Assembly: GCA_902557415.1 (NCBI GenBank) | Contig: CACEAA010000002.1 | Coordinates: 31,554-95,553, forward strand | Length of the DNA: 64,000 bases | Direction of reading: 5' to 3' | Source of the DNA: an uncultured Pseudomonadota bacterium | GTDB lineage: Bacteria > Pseudomonadota > Gammaproteobacteria > Ga0077536 | Shown: in pieces, positions 24,976-33,489 of the stretch | How positions within the stretch are numbered: position 1 is the first letter of the stretch | Layout of the letters: each line of letters opens with the position of its first letter | Translations under genes and position numbers: made by a program | The notes under the pieces: model-generated | Told to the model about the DNA's origin: nothing | Seen by the model: only the letters and a program-made list of their open reading frames with translations | Databases searched by the model: none

Positions 24976-26697
24976 TCACACAGTGGGAGATTGCCACCAT
25001 CGTCTCAGCGCAGCATTTACTTCGCCGGAATGAAAACGCGCAACTTGATTACTTGGAGAGAGAGCTTCTTTGTAGAAAAAATCAGGCAGCTCGTCATCTT
25101 TTTCCTCAAATCCCGCGGCCCTATTAAAATCAGCCTCGTACAATAGCGTTTCACGACCTAAGCTATAAAAAAATTCCGTATCTAGCTCTGTACCGACTGC
25201 CTTATTAATTAGATCTACAATCATTTCAACATTAGCGTTAGTCACTGAGCGGCCGAAGACGCAGAGACCCAATGAATCCGCCGTAGCGCACACTACTTGC
25301 ATCTCCATACTAGCCGTAACCAGTTCATCCACATCTTTACCACTACATTCAAATTTAGCGGCGTTCCCTGTGGTATGATCAGCGCCTTGCGCCGTTGTCA
25401 TCATGGAAATACCTGTCACTTCGATGACTCTAGGATCATATGCACTAATTCCTTGGTTTTTAATCACCGGGACTCGTTTAACACCATAAAATTGCCCAAC
25501 ATGACCGGTTCCACGAGCCCAGAGTTTTCCTTCCCCACTACCAACACGAATTTCTTCAAGTACAGACGTAAGAAACTTTGTATCCCCAAATTTAGCAAGG
25601 CCAGCATCAAGAAGTACACCCATCATGGCGCCAGTTTCGATTGTATCGATACCGAGGTCATTCGCGATCCAATTTAAACGAGCCAGTTCATCCGGATCTT
25701 CAATACCACAGTTGGTTCCCATAATACCTAACGTTTCATACTCGACTGGAGAAGATATTTCTTCTCCATCTTCTCCCGCATATACATTACTGCATTCAAT
25801 CATACAGCCGGGCATGCAGGCATGGGAAACCTCGCCGCCCCTGCCCAAGTTCCTTTCGCGTATGTGGTCTCCGCCCATTTTAAAGATAGCAGAAGCGCCG
25901 GAAGTTTGGCTTCCTACGCTAAAGTTATTTGTCGGAAGCCCACCCACGTGATTAGTATAATCACCCATCATCGCAGTACCGTAATCTCGAAGTGCCATGG
26001 TGGCATCATCTGCGCGAATCATTTTCCCGTACTCTTTGATTCCTTTTAAAAGCTGCTTGCGATCAGAAAACCCAGGCATTTTAGCCAGGTCCAAAACAAT
26101 CGCCTTGATTTTTTTTGAACCCATGACGGCTCCAACACCTCCTCGCGCTGCTAAGCGAGTTGGCCTTTGATCTGTATCACTCATAGCAATTCCAGAAAGA
26201 AGTCCGCCATACTCACCAACTAGACTACAAATGGCTAAGCTCACTTTAGAGCCATATTTTTCATGAAGCATTGCCGCACACTCAAAATTACCTTTACCCA
26301 TATACGATTGTGCAGAACTCCATTCCATCGTGCCGTCGGCCTTAATATACAGTACCGTCCATTCGTCACTGGCATTGTTCAAAGTAAATCCCGCAATTTC
26401 CAGCTGCCCCATCGCCAAACCAAAAGACCCACCAGCATTTGATTCTTTCACCCCACCCGTTAAAGGGCTCTTGCAGCCAACGCTCGTTCGATTCGCATTA
26501 GAGAAATTACTTCCCGCAAAAGGCCCTGCAGAGAAGATGAGAGGGTTCTCAGGCCCAAGAGGATCAACTTTTGCGACATCCATTTCTAACAAAGTTTTCG
26601 CAATAAAGTAACGCCCTGCCTTGGCAACTTGCTCGCCACAAAACTCCTCCTCCCGAACGCTCCTGTCTTTCACATTTATGTGTAAGTATTTTCTCAT
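24976..26697 (-). CDS. Aldehyde:ferredoxin oxidoreductase family (tungsten-pterin) enzyme
   Basis: A 573-residue AOR-family protein predicted to oxidise an aldehyde or reduce an acyl substrate at a tungstopterin centre. The [4Fe-4S] ligands appear complete: Cys294, Cys298, Cys302 (ACMPGCMIECS) and Cys479 (DSLGLC). The pterin-binding N-terminal segments (SAGPFAGS, GGSFGLAMG) are present. A TTG start five codons earlier is possible, but ATG 26697 matches the family opening MRKYLHIN. It is monocistronic with a 233-base leader. Such enzymes are oxygen-sensitive in anaerobes, so its presence beside oxygenase genes is notable. No partner ferredoxin gene is adjacent. Confidence 0.92.
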   Translation of the reverse strand: MRKYLHINVKDRSVREEEFCGEQVAKAGRYFIAKTLLEMDVAKVDPLGPENPLIFSAGPFAGSNFSNANRTSVGCKSPLTGGVKESNAGGSFGLAMGQLEIAGFTLNNASDEWTVLYIKADGTMEWSSAQSYMGKGNFECAAMLHEKYGSKVSLAICSLVGEYGGLLSGIAMSDTDQRPTRLAARGGVGAVMGSKKIKAIVLDLAKMPGFSDRKQLLKGIKEYGKMIRADDATMALRDYGTAMMGDYTNHVGGLPTNNFSVGSQTSGASAIFKMGGDHIRERNLGRGGEVSHACMPGCMIECSNVYAGEDGEEISSPVEYETLGIMGTNCGIEDPDELARLNWIANDLGIDTIETGAMMGVLLDAGLAKFGDTKFLTSVLEEIRVGSGEGKLWARGTGHVGQFYGVKRVPVIKNQGISAYDPRVIEVTGISMMTTAQGADHTTGNAAKFECSGKDVDELVTASMEMQVVCATADSLGLCVFGRSVTNANVEMIVDLINKAVGTELDTEFFYSLGRETLLYEADFNRAAGFEEKDDELPDFFYKEALSPSNQVARFHSGEVNAALRRWWQSPTV

Positions 26698-26739
26698 CAA
26701 TAATTTACCCAAAAAAAAATCTTAACTTGTACAGAAAGT

Positions 26740-26805
26740 CCCAAACGCATGCCTTGGGCACATGTGTCATAGTACAAAAGAATCATACCTTTTTGAAGCG
26801 CGCTT
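26740..26805. promoter_or_regulatory. Inverted repeats in the leader of the aldehyde oxidoreductase gene
   Basis: The 233-base region between the AOR start and the amidohydrolase stop holds a perfect palindrome, AAGCGCGCTT (26796-26805), embedded in a longer near-palindrome. It also holds CCCAA/TTGGG arms (26740-26744 and 26754-26758) around a GCATGC core. Either could be an operator for the monocistronic AOR gene. No convincing sigma-70 boxes were fixed by eye. Confidence 0.3.
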
Positions 26806-26930
26806 GAAAGGCTATATCACTGCTACCATCTATCGATGACGAGTTAAACTATTTGAGCTTATTTAACAAAACTGATCTTAAGTTGAATAATCATTTGAGC
26901 TTTCAAAGTAACGGATCTAAGCCCTTTAAA

Positions 26931-28631
26931 TTACGGACGGGCTGCATAACCCTTAACTAATTGCCCTGGCAACGCGCCAGTAGGCTTATCTTCATTTAGC
27001 AGGATGGTTCCATTAACAATTGTGTGGGAAATTCCTGTCGATGTCTGTTTCAATCTTTGCGCTCCAGCGGGCAAGTCATTAACTAGCTCAGGCATGTTAG
27101 GTCCGATCGTGTTAGGGTCGAACACGAGTAGATCAGCATTAAGCCCCTCCTTAACGAGTCCTCTATCAGTCAGACCCCATGCATTCGCTGTATCCGAGGT
27201 GATTAATTTGACTGCTTCTTCTACAGTGAACGCATTTTTATCTCGAACCCAATGGCTTAGCAGGTGTGTTTGTAAAGAAGAGTCCATAATCTGAGCGACG
27301 TGTGCTCCAGAGTCTGAGAAGGTAACAACACTATGAGGATGCTTCATCATCTTTAAGACAGAGTCTTGATCTTCATTGGCTAGTGGTTGCCGGAAAAAAA
27401 CATCAAAATCGCGCTCTAAAGCAATATCTATCATTGCTTCTACAGGGTGCACACCCCTCTCCTTAGCCACTTCGGACATAAGACGCTCATCTCCAACTCC
27501 ATTAAACAAGTAAACCCAGTCCCATTCAGGAGGCCTAGCCTCAGCTCCTGCTGCTTTTGGCCCATCGTGAGGTTTAGATGCAACCTCTATCAATTTTCGC
27601 CTCACTTCCGGATCACGCAGTAGTTTTTTCTGTTCGGCAATAGGTCTCGCACGCACATCGCGCCAAACATCCCAAGCATCAAACGGGGTTTTAGAAAGGA
27701 AGGACAACATCGTCGATATAGAGCGACTGTGAGCCTGCACAAATAACTTCCCTCCTGCAGCCTCTACCTCTCGACCAAGATCATAAAAGGCAGGCCACAG
27801 TTCGGGAGCTATCCTTATACTAGGCATACCGTAAGTAATTGGGCACTTAGACTCTATGGCTAGTGCCTTCAAACGATCGAAATAATCCTGCCGCCTTTGT
27901 GGGTTTCTTCCAGGTTCCTCACTTGCAAGTTCAAAGATACCGCCGCCAGCCTCCCCCATGGCATTTACGATTGAACATACTTCAGGCCAATCTGCTAGTC
28001 GACTCGCCACAGGCCTATCATCTGCTGTAAGGTGATTCATCGTTCGAGAGGTCGAAAACCCTATAGCGCCGGCTCGTATTGCATCTTGTACTTCCTCTTG
28101 CATACACTTTAGGTCATCAGCAGTTGCAGCTTCAGAAAATGCTCGTTCTCCCATTGCGTAAGTCCGAAGAGCTGAATGACCAATATATGTCCCGTAATTT
28201 ATCCCCTTCGGCAGAGCTTCGATGACATCCAGGTATTCCCTAAAAGTCTCCCACTGCCATTTAATTCCCTCCCGCATAGCTTCACGAGGCAAGTCCTCTG
28301 CTCTTTCTAAATTTCTAAAAACAAAGTCAGCATCTTTCTCAGCGCAAGGCGCCAAAGTGAACCCACAGTTGCCCATCATCACAGTAGTGACACCGTGATA
28401 ACAAGAGCACTGTCCCAATGGGTCCCAGAAAATCTGAGCATCCATGTGTGTGTGACCATCAACGAACCCAGGAGACACGATTTGCCCTTCAGCGTTTATA
28501 ACCTGTTTCGCGTTCTCTGAGATCTTTCCTACAGAGACAATCTTTCCATCCTTAACCGCAACGTCAGCCATAAACCCGGGTTTGCCGGTACCATCAACTA
28601 CCAGGCCATTCTTAATCAATAAATCGTGCAC
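26931..28631 (-). CDS. N-acyl-D-amino-acid deacylase family amidohydrolase
   Basis: A 566-residue metal-dependent amidohydrolase of the D-aminoacylase/dihydroorotase-like group. It opens with DLLIKNGLVVDGTG, has the metal-binding HTH in VDGHTHMDAQ, GNCGFTLAPC carrying the family's conserved cysteine, and the late SDSGAHV aspartate. A GTG at 28631 preceded by GGGGAG at seven bases gives the normal N-terminus, so I prefer it over a GTG nine codons upstream. The substrate could be an N-acyl amino acid or another cyclic or linear amide. It is divergent from the amidohydrolase at 28748. Confidence 0.88.
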   Translation of the reverse strand: MHDLLIKNGLVVDGTGKPGFMADVAVKDGKIVSVGKISENAKQVINAEGQIVSPGFVDGHTHMDAQIFWDPLGQCSCYHGVTTVMMGNCGFTLAPCAEKDADFVFRNLERAEDLPREAMREGIKWQWETFREYLDVIEALPKGINYGTYIGHSALRTYAMGERAFSEAATADDLKCMQEEVQDAIRAGAIGFSTSRTMNHLTADDRPVASRLADWPEVCSIVNAMGEAGGGIFELASEEPGRNPQRRQDYFDRLKALAIESKCPITYGMPSIRIAPELWPAFYDLGREVEAAGGKLFVQAHSRSISTMLSFLSKTPFDAWDVWRDVRARPIAEQKKLLRDPEVRRKLIEVASKPHDGPKAAGAEARPPEWDWVYLFNGVGDERLMSEVAKERGVHPVEAMIDIALERDFDVFFRQPLANEDQDSVLKMMKHPHSVVTFSDSGAHVAQIMDSSLQTHLLSHWVRDKNAFTVEEAVKLITSDTANAWGLTDRGLVKEGLNADLLVFDPNTIGPNMPELVNDLPAGAQRLKQTSTGISHTIVNGTILLNEDKPTGALPGQLVKGYAARP

Positions 28632-28747
28632 TTTGGTTCTCCCCTTTTCTCCAGCCACACATTGATTTTCGCTCGCAAAAATCGCGTATCAGAGTTAGTC
28701 TACTATGGTTCGCACAGAAGCAATAGCTAGTCGGGGAGAAAAAAGTT

Positions 28748-29905
28748 ATGCCGCAATATCACATTATTGACGTCGATACTCATGTAACAGAGCGAGGAGA
28801 TCTTTGGACCTCACGAGTACCTGAAAGGATGCGAGACAAAGTGCCATATGTCGCCAAGAACAAGCGAGGACGAGTAATGTGGTATATCGGTGATACGGCA
28901 ATCGCTCGATTAGGCTTTAATGCGACTGCTGGCGTGGGAGATATGATGAATCCTCCAAATGACTACGACGATATGCACCCCGGCGCCTGGGATGCTCACG
29001 AACGTCTAAAATACATGGATCAATATGGTATTTGGGCGATGGTTATGTACCCTAATGTTGGTGGGTTCGGCAACCAAGCATTTCTCAAACTGAAAGATCC
29101 AGAACTTATGCTGACATGTGTGCAAGTTTATAATGACTGGCAAACTGAGTGGGCGTCAGCTGACCCCCGCAGACTATTGGCCGTCACGTCGTTGCCGTTC
29201 TGGGATATTGATCAATCGGTAGCCGAAGTCTACCGGTGTGCGAAAAAAGGCCACAAAGGGATCCTTTTTACAGGTGATCCCCAATCTCATGGGCAGCCAT
29301 TTTTAGGAGACCCGCATTGGGATCCTTTATGGCGGGCAGCATGTGAGTGCGATTTACCTATCAGCTTTCATATTGGTTCGGGCAATATGGAAGGTGGACT
29401 AGTCAGGGAAAAGTCAGAAGTTGTCGGTAAAATGGCGGCGTTTACTGAGCTTTCAGTTGAATTTTTCATGAGGAACGGAGTTCAACTGACCGATCTGCTG
29501 CTGTCAGGTGTGCTTGCCAAATTCCCTAATATTAAATTTGTTTCCGTTGAGTCAGGTATTGGTTGGATACCGTTCGTCCTCGAAGCGTTGGATTATCAAT
29601 TTGAAGGTAATAGTGTAAGAAAGCAACGTCCCGACCTCGCGATGCCGCCATCAGAATACTTCAAGAAAAATGTCTATAGCTGTTATTGGTTTGAGCAAGT
29701 TGCGCCTAAAAAATTGATCGATGCTGTCGGAGTAGATAACATCTTATTTGAAACGGACTTCCCTCACCCTACTTCTTTATTTGGAGATGAGATACAGTCA
29801 AGAATTTCTGAGGGGTTAGGCGACTGCGACCCTGGGATAAAAGAAAAGATCTTATGGTCCAACGCCGCAAAATTATACAAGGTAGACTTACCTCCTGAGC
29901 AGTAG
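28748..29905 (+). CDS. Amidohydrolase family protein (ACMSD-like, COG2159 type)
   Basis: A 385-residue TIM-barrel metal-dependent hydrolase or decarboxylase. The first metal motif is modified to DVDTHVTE (D-x-D-x-H instead of H-x-H). The metal histidine of strand 5 is in SFHIGSGN, and the final aspartate is in FETDFPHPTS. The segment VSVESGIGWIPFVLEALD is typical of the amidohydrolase_2 family. The upstream GGGGAG supports the start. It is followed closely by the DUF1800 gene. The family includes decarboxylases of aromatic acids, and the reaction here is open. Confidence 0.88.
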   Translation: MPQYHIIDVDTHVTERGDLWTSRVPERMRDKVPYVAKNKRGRVMWYIGDTAIARLGFNATAGVGDMMNPPNDYDDMHPGAWDAHERLKYMDQYGIWAMVMYPNVGGFGNQAFLKLKDPELMLTCVQVYNDWQTEWASADPRRLLAVTSLPFWDIDQSVAEVYRCAKKGHKGILFTGDPQSHGQPFLGDPHWDPLWRAACECDLPISFHIGSGNMEGGLVREKSEVVGKMAAFTELSVEFFMRNGVQLTDLLLSGVLAKFPNIKFVSVESGIGWIPFVLEALDYQFEGNSVRKQRPDLAMPPSEYFKKNVYSCYWFEQVAPKKLIDAVGVDNILFETDFPHPTSLFGDEIQSRISEGLGDCDPGIKEKILWSNAAKLYKVDLPPEQ

Positions 29906-29946
29906 AAAATGGAAACTAGCGATAGATGGAATTTCGATATAGCCAT

Positions 29947-31761
29947 ATGAGACTACTACTAAATAAATTCATATTTTTTATCCTGCTCAGTGCCGTATCA
30001 GGTGCCAGTGCCTACGAGCTGGATAACAACTTATTGGCGGAATTTAGACCCCTTAAAGAATCTGACTGGTCGTACCAAAAGGCTGCACACCTCCTAGAGA
30101 GAGCTGGTTTTGGCGGAACCCCCTCGCAAATCTACAAGCTTCTTGAAGTATCTCCTGAAGAGGCAGTCGACTCTTTGGTGAATCCCAATAGATCTAATTC
30201 TCATCTTGTTAAATTCGAACACTCAGAAATCTTCGATCCTGGCTTGGAACCGTTTCCAGCAAGTCGACCAGCGACTACAAAACTTGCTAAAGAAACAGGG
30301 CAGGCACTCGGCATCAAAGTTAGACCGAACGGAAATCGTCCCCTCCAACCTATAGTAAATAAATTTTTTTACTGGTTACGCGCTAGTAGACTAGAAACTG
30401 ATCGAGTTACTCAGTGGTGGGCCGAGCGAATGGTATTCACCGATACGCCTTTGACCGAAAAAATGGCCCTTTTTTGGCACGGCCATTTCGCGACTAACGA
30501 AGACAAAGTTCGCGATTACAGGAAAATGCTCAAACAACTGCAACTTTTTCAAACAGAAGGCCTTGGAAGTTTTCGCACATTGATGGTTGCTGTTGCAAAA
30601 GATCCGGCAATGCTAGCTTTTCTCGATGCAGGCGTGAATATCAAGGAGTCACCAAACGAAAATTTTGCCCGCGAAATTGTGGAGCTTTTCACTATGGGTG
30701 TCGGACACTACACTGAACAAGATGTGAGGGAGGCTGCCAGAGCCTTTACTGGATGGAATTATAAAGGCCTCGACTTTGTTCTAAACCGCGACCAACATGA
30801 CTACGGCTCTAAAACTTTTCTAGGACACACTGGCAATCTGAGCGGCGAAGAAGTCATAGAAATAATTCTTGAACAACAAGTGTCCGCCGAATTCATTGCC
30901 TCAAAAATATACGCCTTTTTCGTTTCTGAAAATATTGACCCGAAACTTAGGAAGGCTCTTGGTCAACAACTGCAAGATTTAAACTATGAAATTAGACCGT
31001 TTCTCAAACTTTTATTTCTATCTGAAAATTTCTACTCTACCAAGGTTGTTGGTACGCGGATCAAAAGTCCTACTGAATTAGTCGTTTCAACATATAGAAA
31101 ATTAGGACTGGATAAATTCCCAGGGGCGCCCGACTTTAACCACGTCACTGGTAGTTTAGGTCAGCGATTAATGCACCCCCCTACTGTAGCAGGGTGGAGC
31201 TACGGGAAAGCTTGGATCACGCCTAGTCTTTTGATACAACGCGGAAACTTTGCTTACAATCTAATGTTTCCTGATATTGAATTCATACCGTGGGACAAGT
31301 ATCCAGGAGAAATCCAATATCGTATCATCAATGTACACCAAAAGATCCGAGATGGTGCTTCGATAACCGAAGCTACTAAGCCCACGTCTGATTATTCAGA
31401 AGTCGCGGCACTGTCGAACCAAACTGACAGGAATGAGGAATTTAATACTCGATTCGGTAGTTATCGTGGCTGGCAGATGGCAATCGAGCGAGTCTTGCCA
31501 ATAGAAAGAGATCTCCCTCAAATCAGTCTCACTAATATGATTGTTAGCGAAAAATTGAATACTAAAGAGCAAGTGGTTGATTACCTTGTGCATCGGTTTA
31601 TGTCGGTCCCATTGGACGAACACACCCGCATAATGCTCGGACAATTACTTCTAAAGGAAGTCGGAGACGACGATTTGTCACAGCATACCAACTCGCTCGA
31701 AACACCCTTGCGTACCCTTTTACACGCGATACTTAGCCTTCCAGAATATCAGCTGGGTTAG
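29947..31761 (+). CDS. DUF1800 family exported protein
   Basis: A 604-residue DUF1800 protein. The N-terminal sequence MRLLLNKFIFFILLSAVSG is a signal peptide, which is why I use the ATG at 29947; an ATG seven codons upstream gives a less typical leader and neither has a strong ribosome site. Family landmarks are HLLERAGFGGTPSQI, MALFWHGHFATNED, and NENFAREIVELFTMG followed by the DVREAARAFTGW segment. The function is unknown; these proteins are regularly encoded next to DUF1501 proteins, as here. The operon context with an amidohydrolase does not define a role. Confidence 0.88.
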   Translation: MRLLLNKFIFFILLSAVSGASAYELDNNLLAEFRPLKESDWSYQKAAHLLERAGFGGTPSQIYKLLEVSPEEAVDSLVNPNRSNSHLVKFEHSEIFDPGLEPFPASRPATTKLAKETGQALGIKVRPNGNRPLQPIVNKFFYWLRASRLETDRVTQWWAERMVFTDTPLTEKMALFWHGHFATNEDKVRDYRKMLKQLQLFQTEGLGSFRTLMVAVAKDPAMLAFLDAGVNIKESPNENFAREIVELFTMGVGHYTEQDVREAARAFTGWNYKGLDFVLNRDQHDYGSKTFLGHTGNLSGEEVIEIILEQQVSAEFIASKIYAFFVSENIDPKLRKALGQQLQDLNYEIRPFLKLLFLSENFYSTKVVGTRIKSPTELVVSTYRKLGLDKFPGAPDFNHVTGSLGQRLMHPPTVAGWSYGKAWITPSLLIQRGNFAYNLMFPDIEFIPWDKYPGEIQYRIINVHQKIRDGASITEATKPTSDYSEVAALSNQTDRNEEFNTRFGSYRGWQMAIERVLPIERDLPQISLTNMIVSEKLNTKEQVVDYLVHRFMSVPLDEHTRIMLGQLLLKEVGDDDLSQHTNSLETPLRTLLHAILSLPEYQLG

Positions 31762-31782
31762 AAAGATACAGAGGATCACGCT

Positions 31783-32967
31783 ATGAAAAGAAGACAATTA
31801 CTTAAAGGGGGAGTCGCTGCAACCCTATCAGCAGGACTGAATCCTTTGACGAAACTAAGTGCGATGACAAACCAGCCTCGTATTCTGGTGGTATTTGAAT
31901 TGTCTGGCGGCAATGATGGACTAAATACTGTTATTCCTTATCGAAACGACGACTATTATAGAGCCAGACCAAATATAGGGTTACGCCCAAACGAGATCTT
32001 AAAGCTAGATGACGAGTGGGGAATGAATTTAGGCTTAGCCGGTCTTAAGCAACAGTGGGATAAAGGGAATGTTGCGGTAATCCATGGCTGTGGTTATGAG
32101 CGGCCATCTTATTCTCATTTCACCTCCATGGCCTACTGGCATACCGCCTCACCAAACAGCGGCGATGCCTACGGGTGGTGTGGGAAAACAGCCGACTTCC
32201 TAGCGCCGGATGCTCCAGAAAACTTTATTATTAACATTGACACATCGCAATCGTTAGCGGTGACCAGTCGTTATCACACACCTGTCGTTTTTGATGATCC
32301 TGATCTCTTTCGCCGCATCAATCCTAATGGCGTGATGACAATACCACCCAACGGTCCGACGGGAAATCCTGGAACTGAAACGACTCGTACCTTTCTCAGC
32401 TCGGTCGCAGCCAGTGCCAAATCCTCTTCGCGAAAAGTAAGAGAAGCTTGCGCAAGCTATAAGACTCCAGTTGACTACGGTATCGCGCCTTCGCAGCTCG
32501 ACCAAGTCGCAGCATGTATTGCTGCAGGTTTTGAGACGCAAATTTATTATTTAGCATTTAGAAACAACGCGTTCGACACGCACGTACATCAGAAAGATTT
32601 ACACCAACGACTGCTAATGTACGCCGGTGATGCGATAAATGGCTTCCTGGAAGACATGGAGCGTATTGGTATGGCTGAGCACGTTGCTTTGATGGTGTTT
32701 TCTGAATTCGGCAGACGCGTAGGAGAAAATGCCAATCTAGGAACTGACCATGGAACTGCTAACACCATGTTTCTGGCCGGCAAACAAGTAATCGGTGGGC
32801 ACTACGGGGAACCACCGATTTTGGGTCTCCTAGACGAGACAGACAACTTGATCCATACAACAGATTTTAGGCGAGTCTATGCAACCGCAATAGAGAGTTG
32901 GCTTCGTTCTTCGAATTCTACCGATATATTAAAAGGTAATTTCAAACCCTTCCCTATATTTAGTTAG
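31783..32967 (+). CDS. DUF1501 family protein with Tat signal
   Basis: A 394-residue DUF1501 (sulfatase/phosphatase-superfamily-like) protein. The N-terminus MKRRQLLKGGVAATLSAGL carries a twin-arginine motif, so it is probably exported folded. Landmarks are VFELSGGNDGLNTVIPY near residue 40 and SEFGRRVGEN followed by GTDHGTANT, the metal-site-like D-H-G region. It lies 21 bases after the DUF1800 gene, its habitual partner. Its stop overlaps the stop of the convergent selenoprotein gene by four bases (32964-32967). The biochemical function is unknown. Confidence 0.88.
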   Translation: MKRRQLLKGGVAATLSAGLNPLTKLSAMTNQPRILVVFELSGGNDGLNTVIPYRNDDYYRARPNIGLRPNEILKLDDEWGMNLGLAGLKQQWDKGNVAVIHGCGYERPSYSHFTSMAYWHTASPNSGDAYGWCGKTADFLAPDAPENFIINIDTSQSLAVTSRYHTPVVFDDPDLFRRINPNGVMTIPPNGPTGNPGTETTRTFLSSVAASAKSSSRKVREACASYKTPVDYGIAPSQLDQVAACIAAGFETQIYYLAFRNNAFDTHVHQKDLHQRLLMYAGDAINGFLEDMERIGMAEHVALMVFSEFGRRVGENANLGTDHGTANTMFLAGKQVIGGHYGEPPILGLLDETDNLIHTTDFRRVYATAIESWLRSSNSTDILKGNFKPFPIFS

Positions 32968-33488
32968 TTTGCCTGAGAGCAGATCAGTTCTACCGCGGAC
33001 GAAAATGCCCCATCCGCCAACTCTACTAACTCACGGTCGGTCCGGTCTTGTATCGGATGAGCGACAAACAAACTGTTCGCGTGGAAACCTATCGCTTCAC
33101 TATGGGAATGCGCGGCGCCTTTAAAAACGTCTGAGGCGACGAATCCTCCAGGAATCCCTCTATTATCTAGTTCTTTTATGTCCTGCAAACTGCACGACGT
33201 ACAAGAGCCTCAGTCGGCAAGTCCTTCTATCACGACATCTACATCGGTCGCGATTTCCTGCAAAAGCGCTGTAGGCGCGGGCCTCGCAAAAGTTGGCTTT
33301 TTATACCGTCGGACAGATACACCTTTCTCAGTAAAAAGCGTCTCAAGCCGATCTAGAAATACGTCGCCCTTAGCTTTTGAAATATCCAGAAGACCTAATG
33401 TCAGACCTTCCAAAGAATTCGGCTTGCAGAGAGGTTGTCGAAATGACGGCTCAAGCTCTCCAGTGGGATCTAATACAATTAAACTCAT
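32964..33488 (-). CDS. UGSC-family selenoprotein (in-frame TGA read as selenocysteine)
   Basis: Reading from ATG 33488, the frame runs 92 codons to TGA at 33212-33210 and continues open for 81 more codons to TAA at 32966-32964. The sequence across the TGA is EGLAD-U-GSCTSCSLQD, which matches the UGSC motif of a selenoprotein family known from marine bacteria. A hairpin suited to a bacterial SECIS follows at 33180-33198. The whole protein is then about 174 residues with Sec93, Cys96 and Cys99 as a redox centre. AAGGAG sits seven bases before the ATG. The stop of the upstream thioredoxin-like gene is one base before this ATG, so the two are coupled. Probably a thiol redox enzyme; the reaction is unknown. 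A normal gene caller would report two fragments. Confidence 0.85.
33180..33198 (-). promoter_or_regulatory. Candidate bacterial SECIS hairpin
   Basis: Starting 11 bases after the TGA, the minus strand reads GUC-G-UGC, loop AGUUU, GCA-G-GAC. Two 3-bp helices are separated by a G-G mismatch, and the outer stem can be extended past a C-A mismatch by U-A and A-U pairs. The apical loop lies about 18-22 bases after the TGA, close to the spacing of known bacterial SECIS elements read by SelB. Loop identity varies between species, so pairing and distance are the evidence. Confidence 0.55.
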
Positions 33489-33489
33489 T

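Noticed and set aside
33210..33212. TGA as a nonsense mutation or sequencing error in a pseudogene
   Set aside because: The reading frame is open on both sides, the flanking residues are exactly the UGSC motif, the ribosome site is strong and a hairpin follows at SECIS distance.
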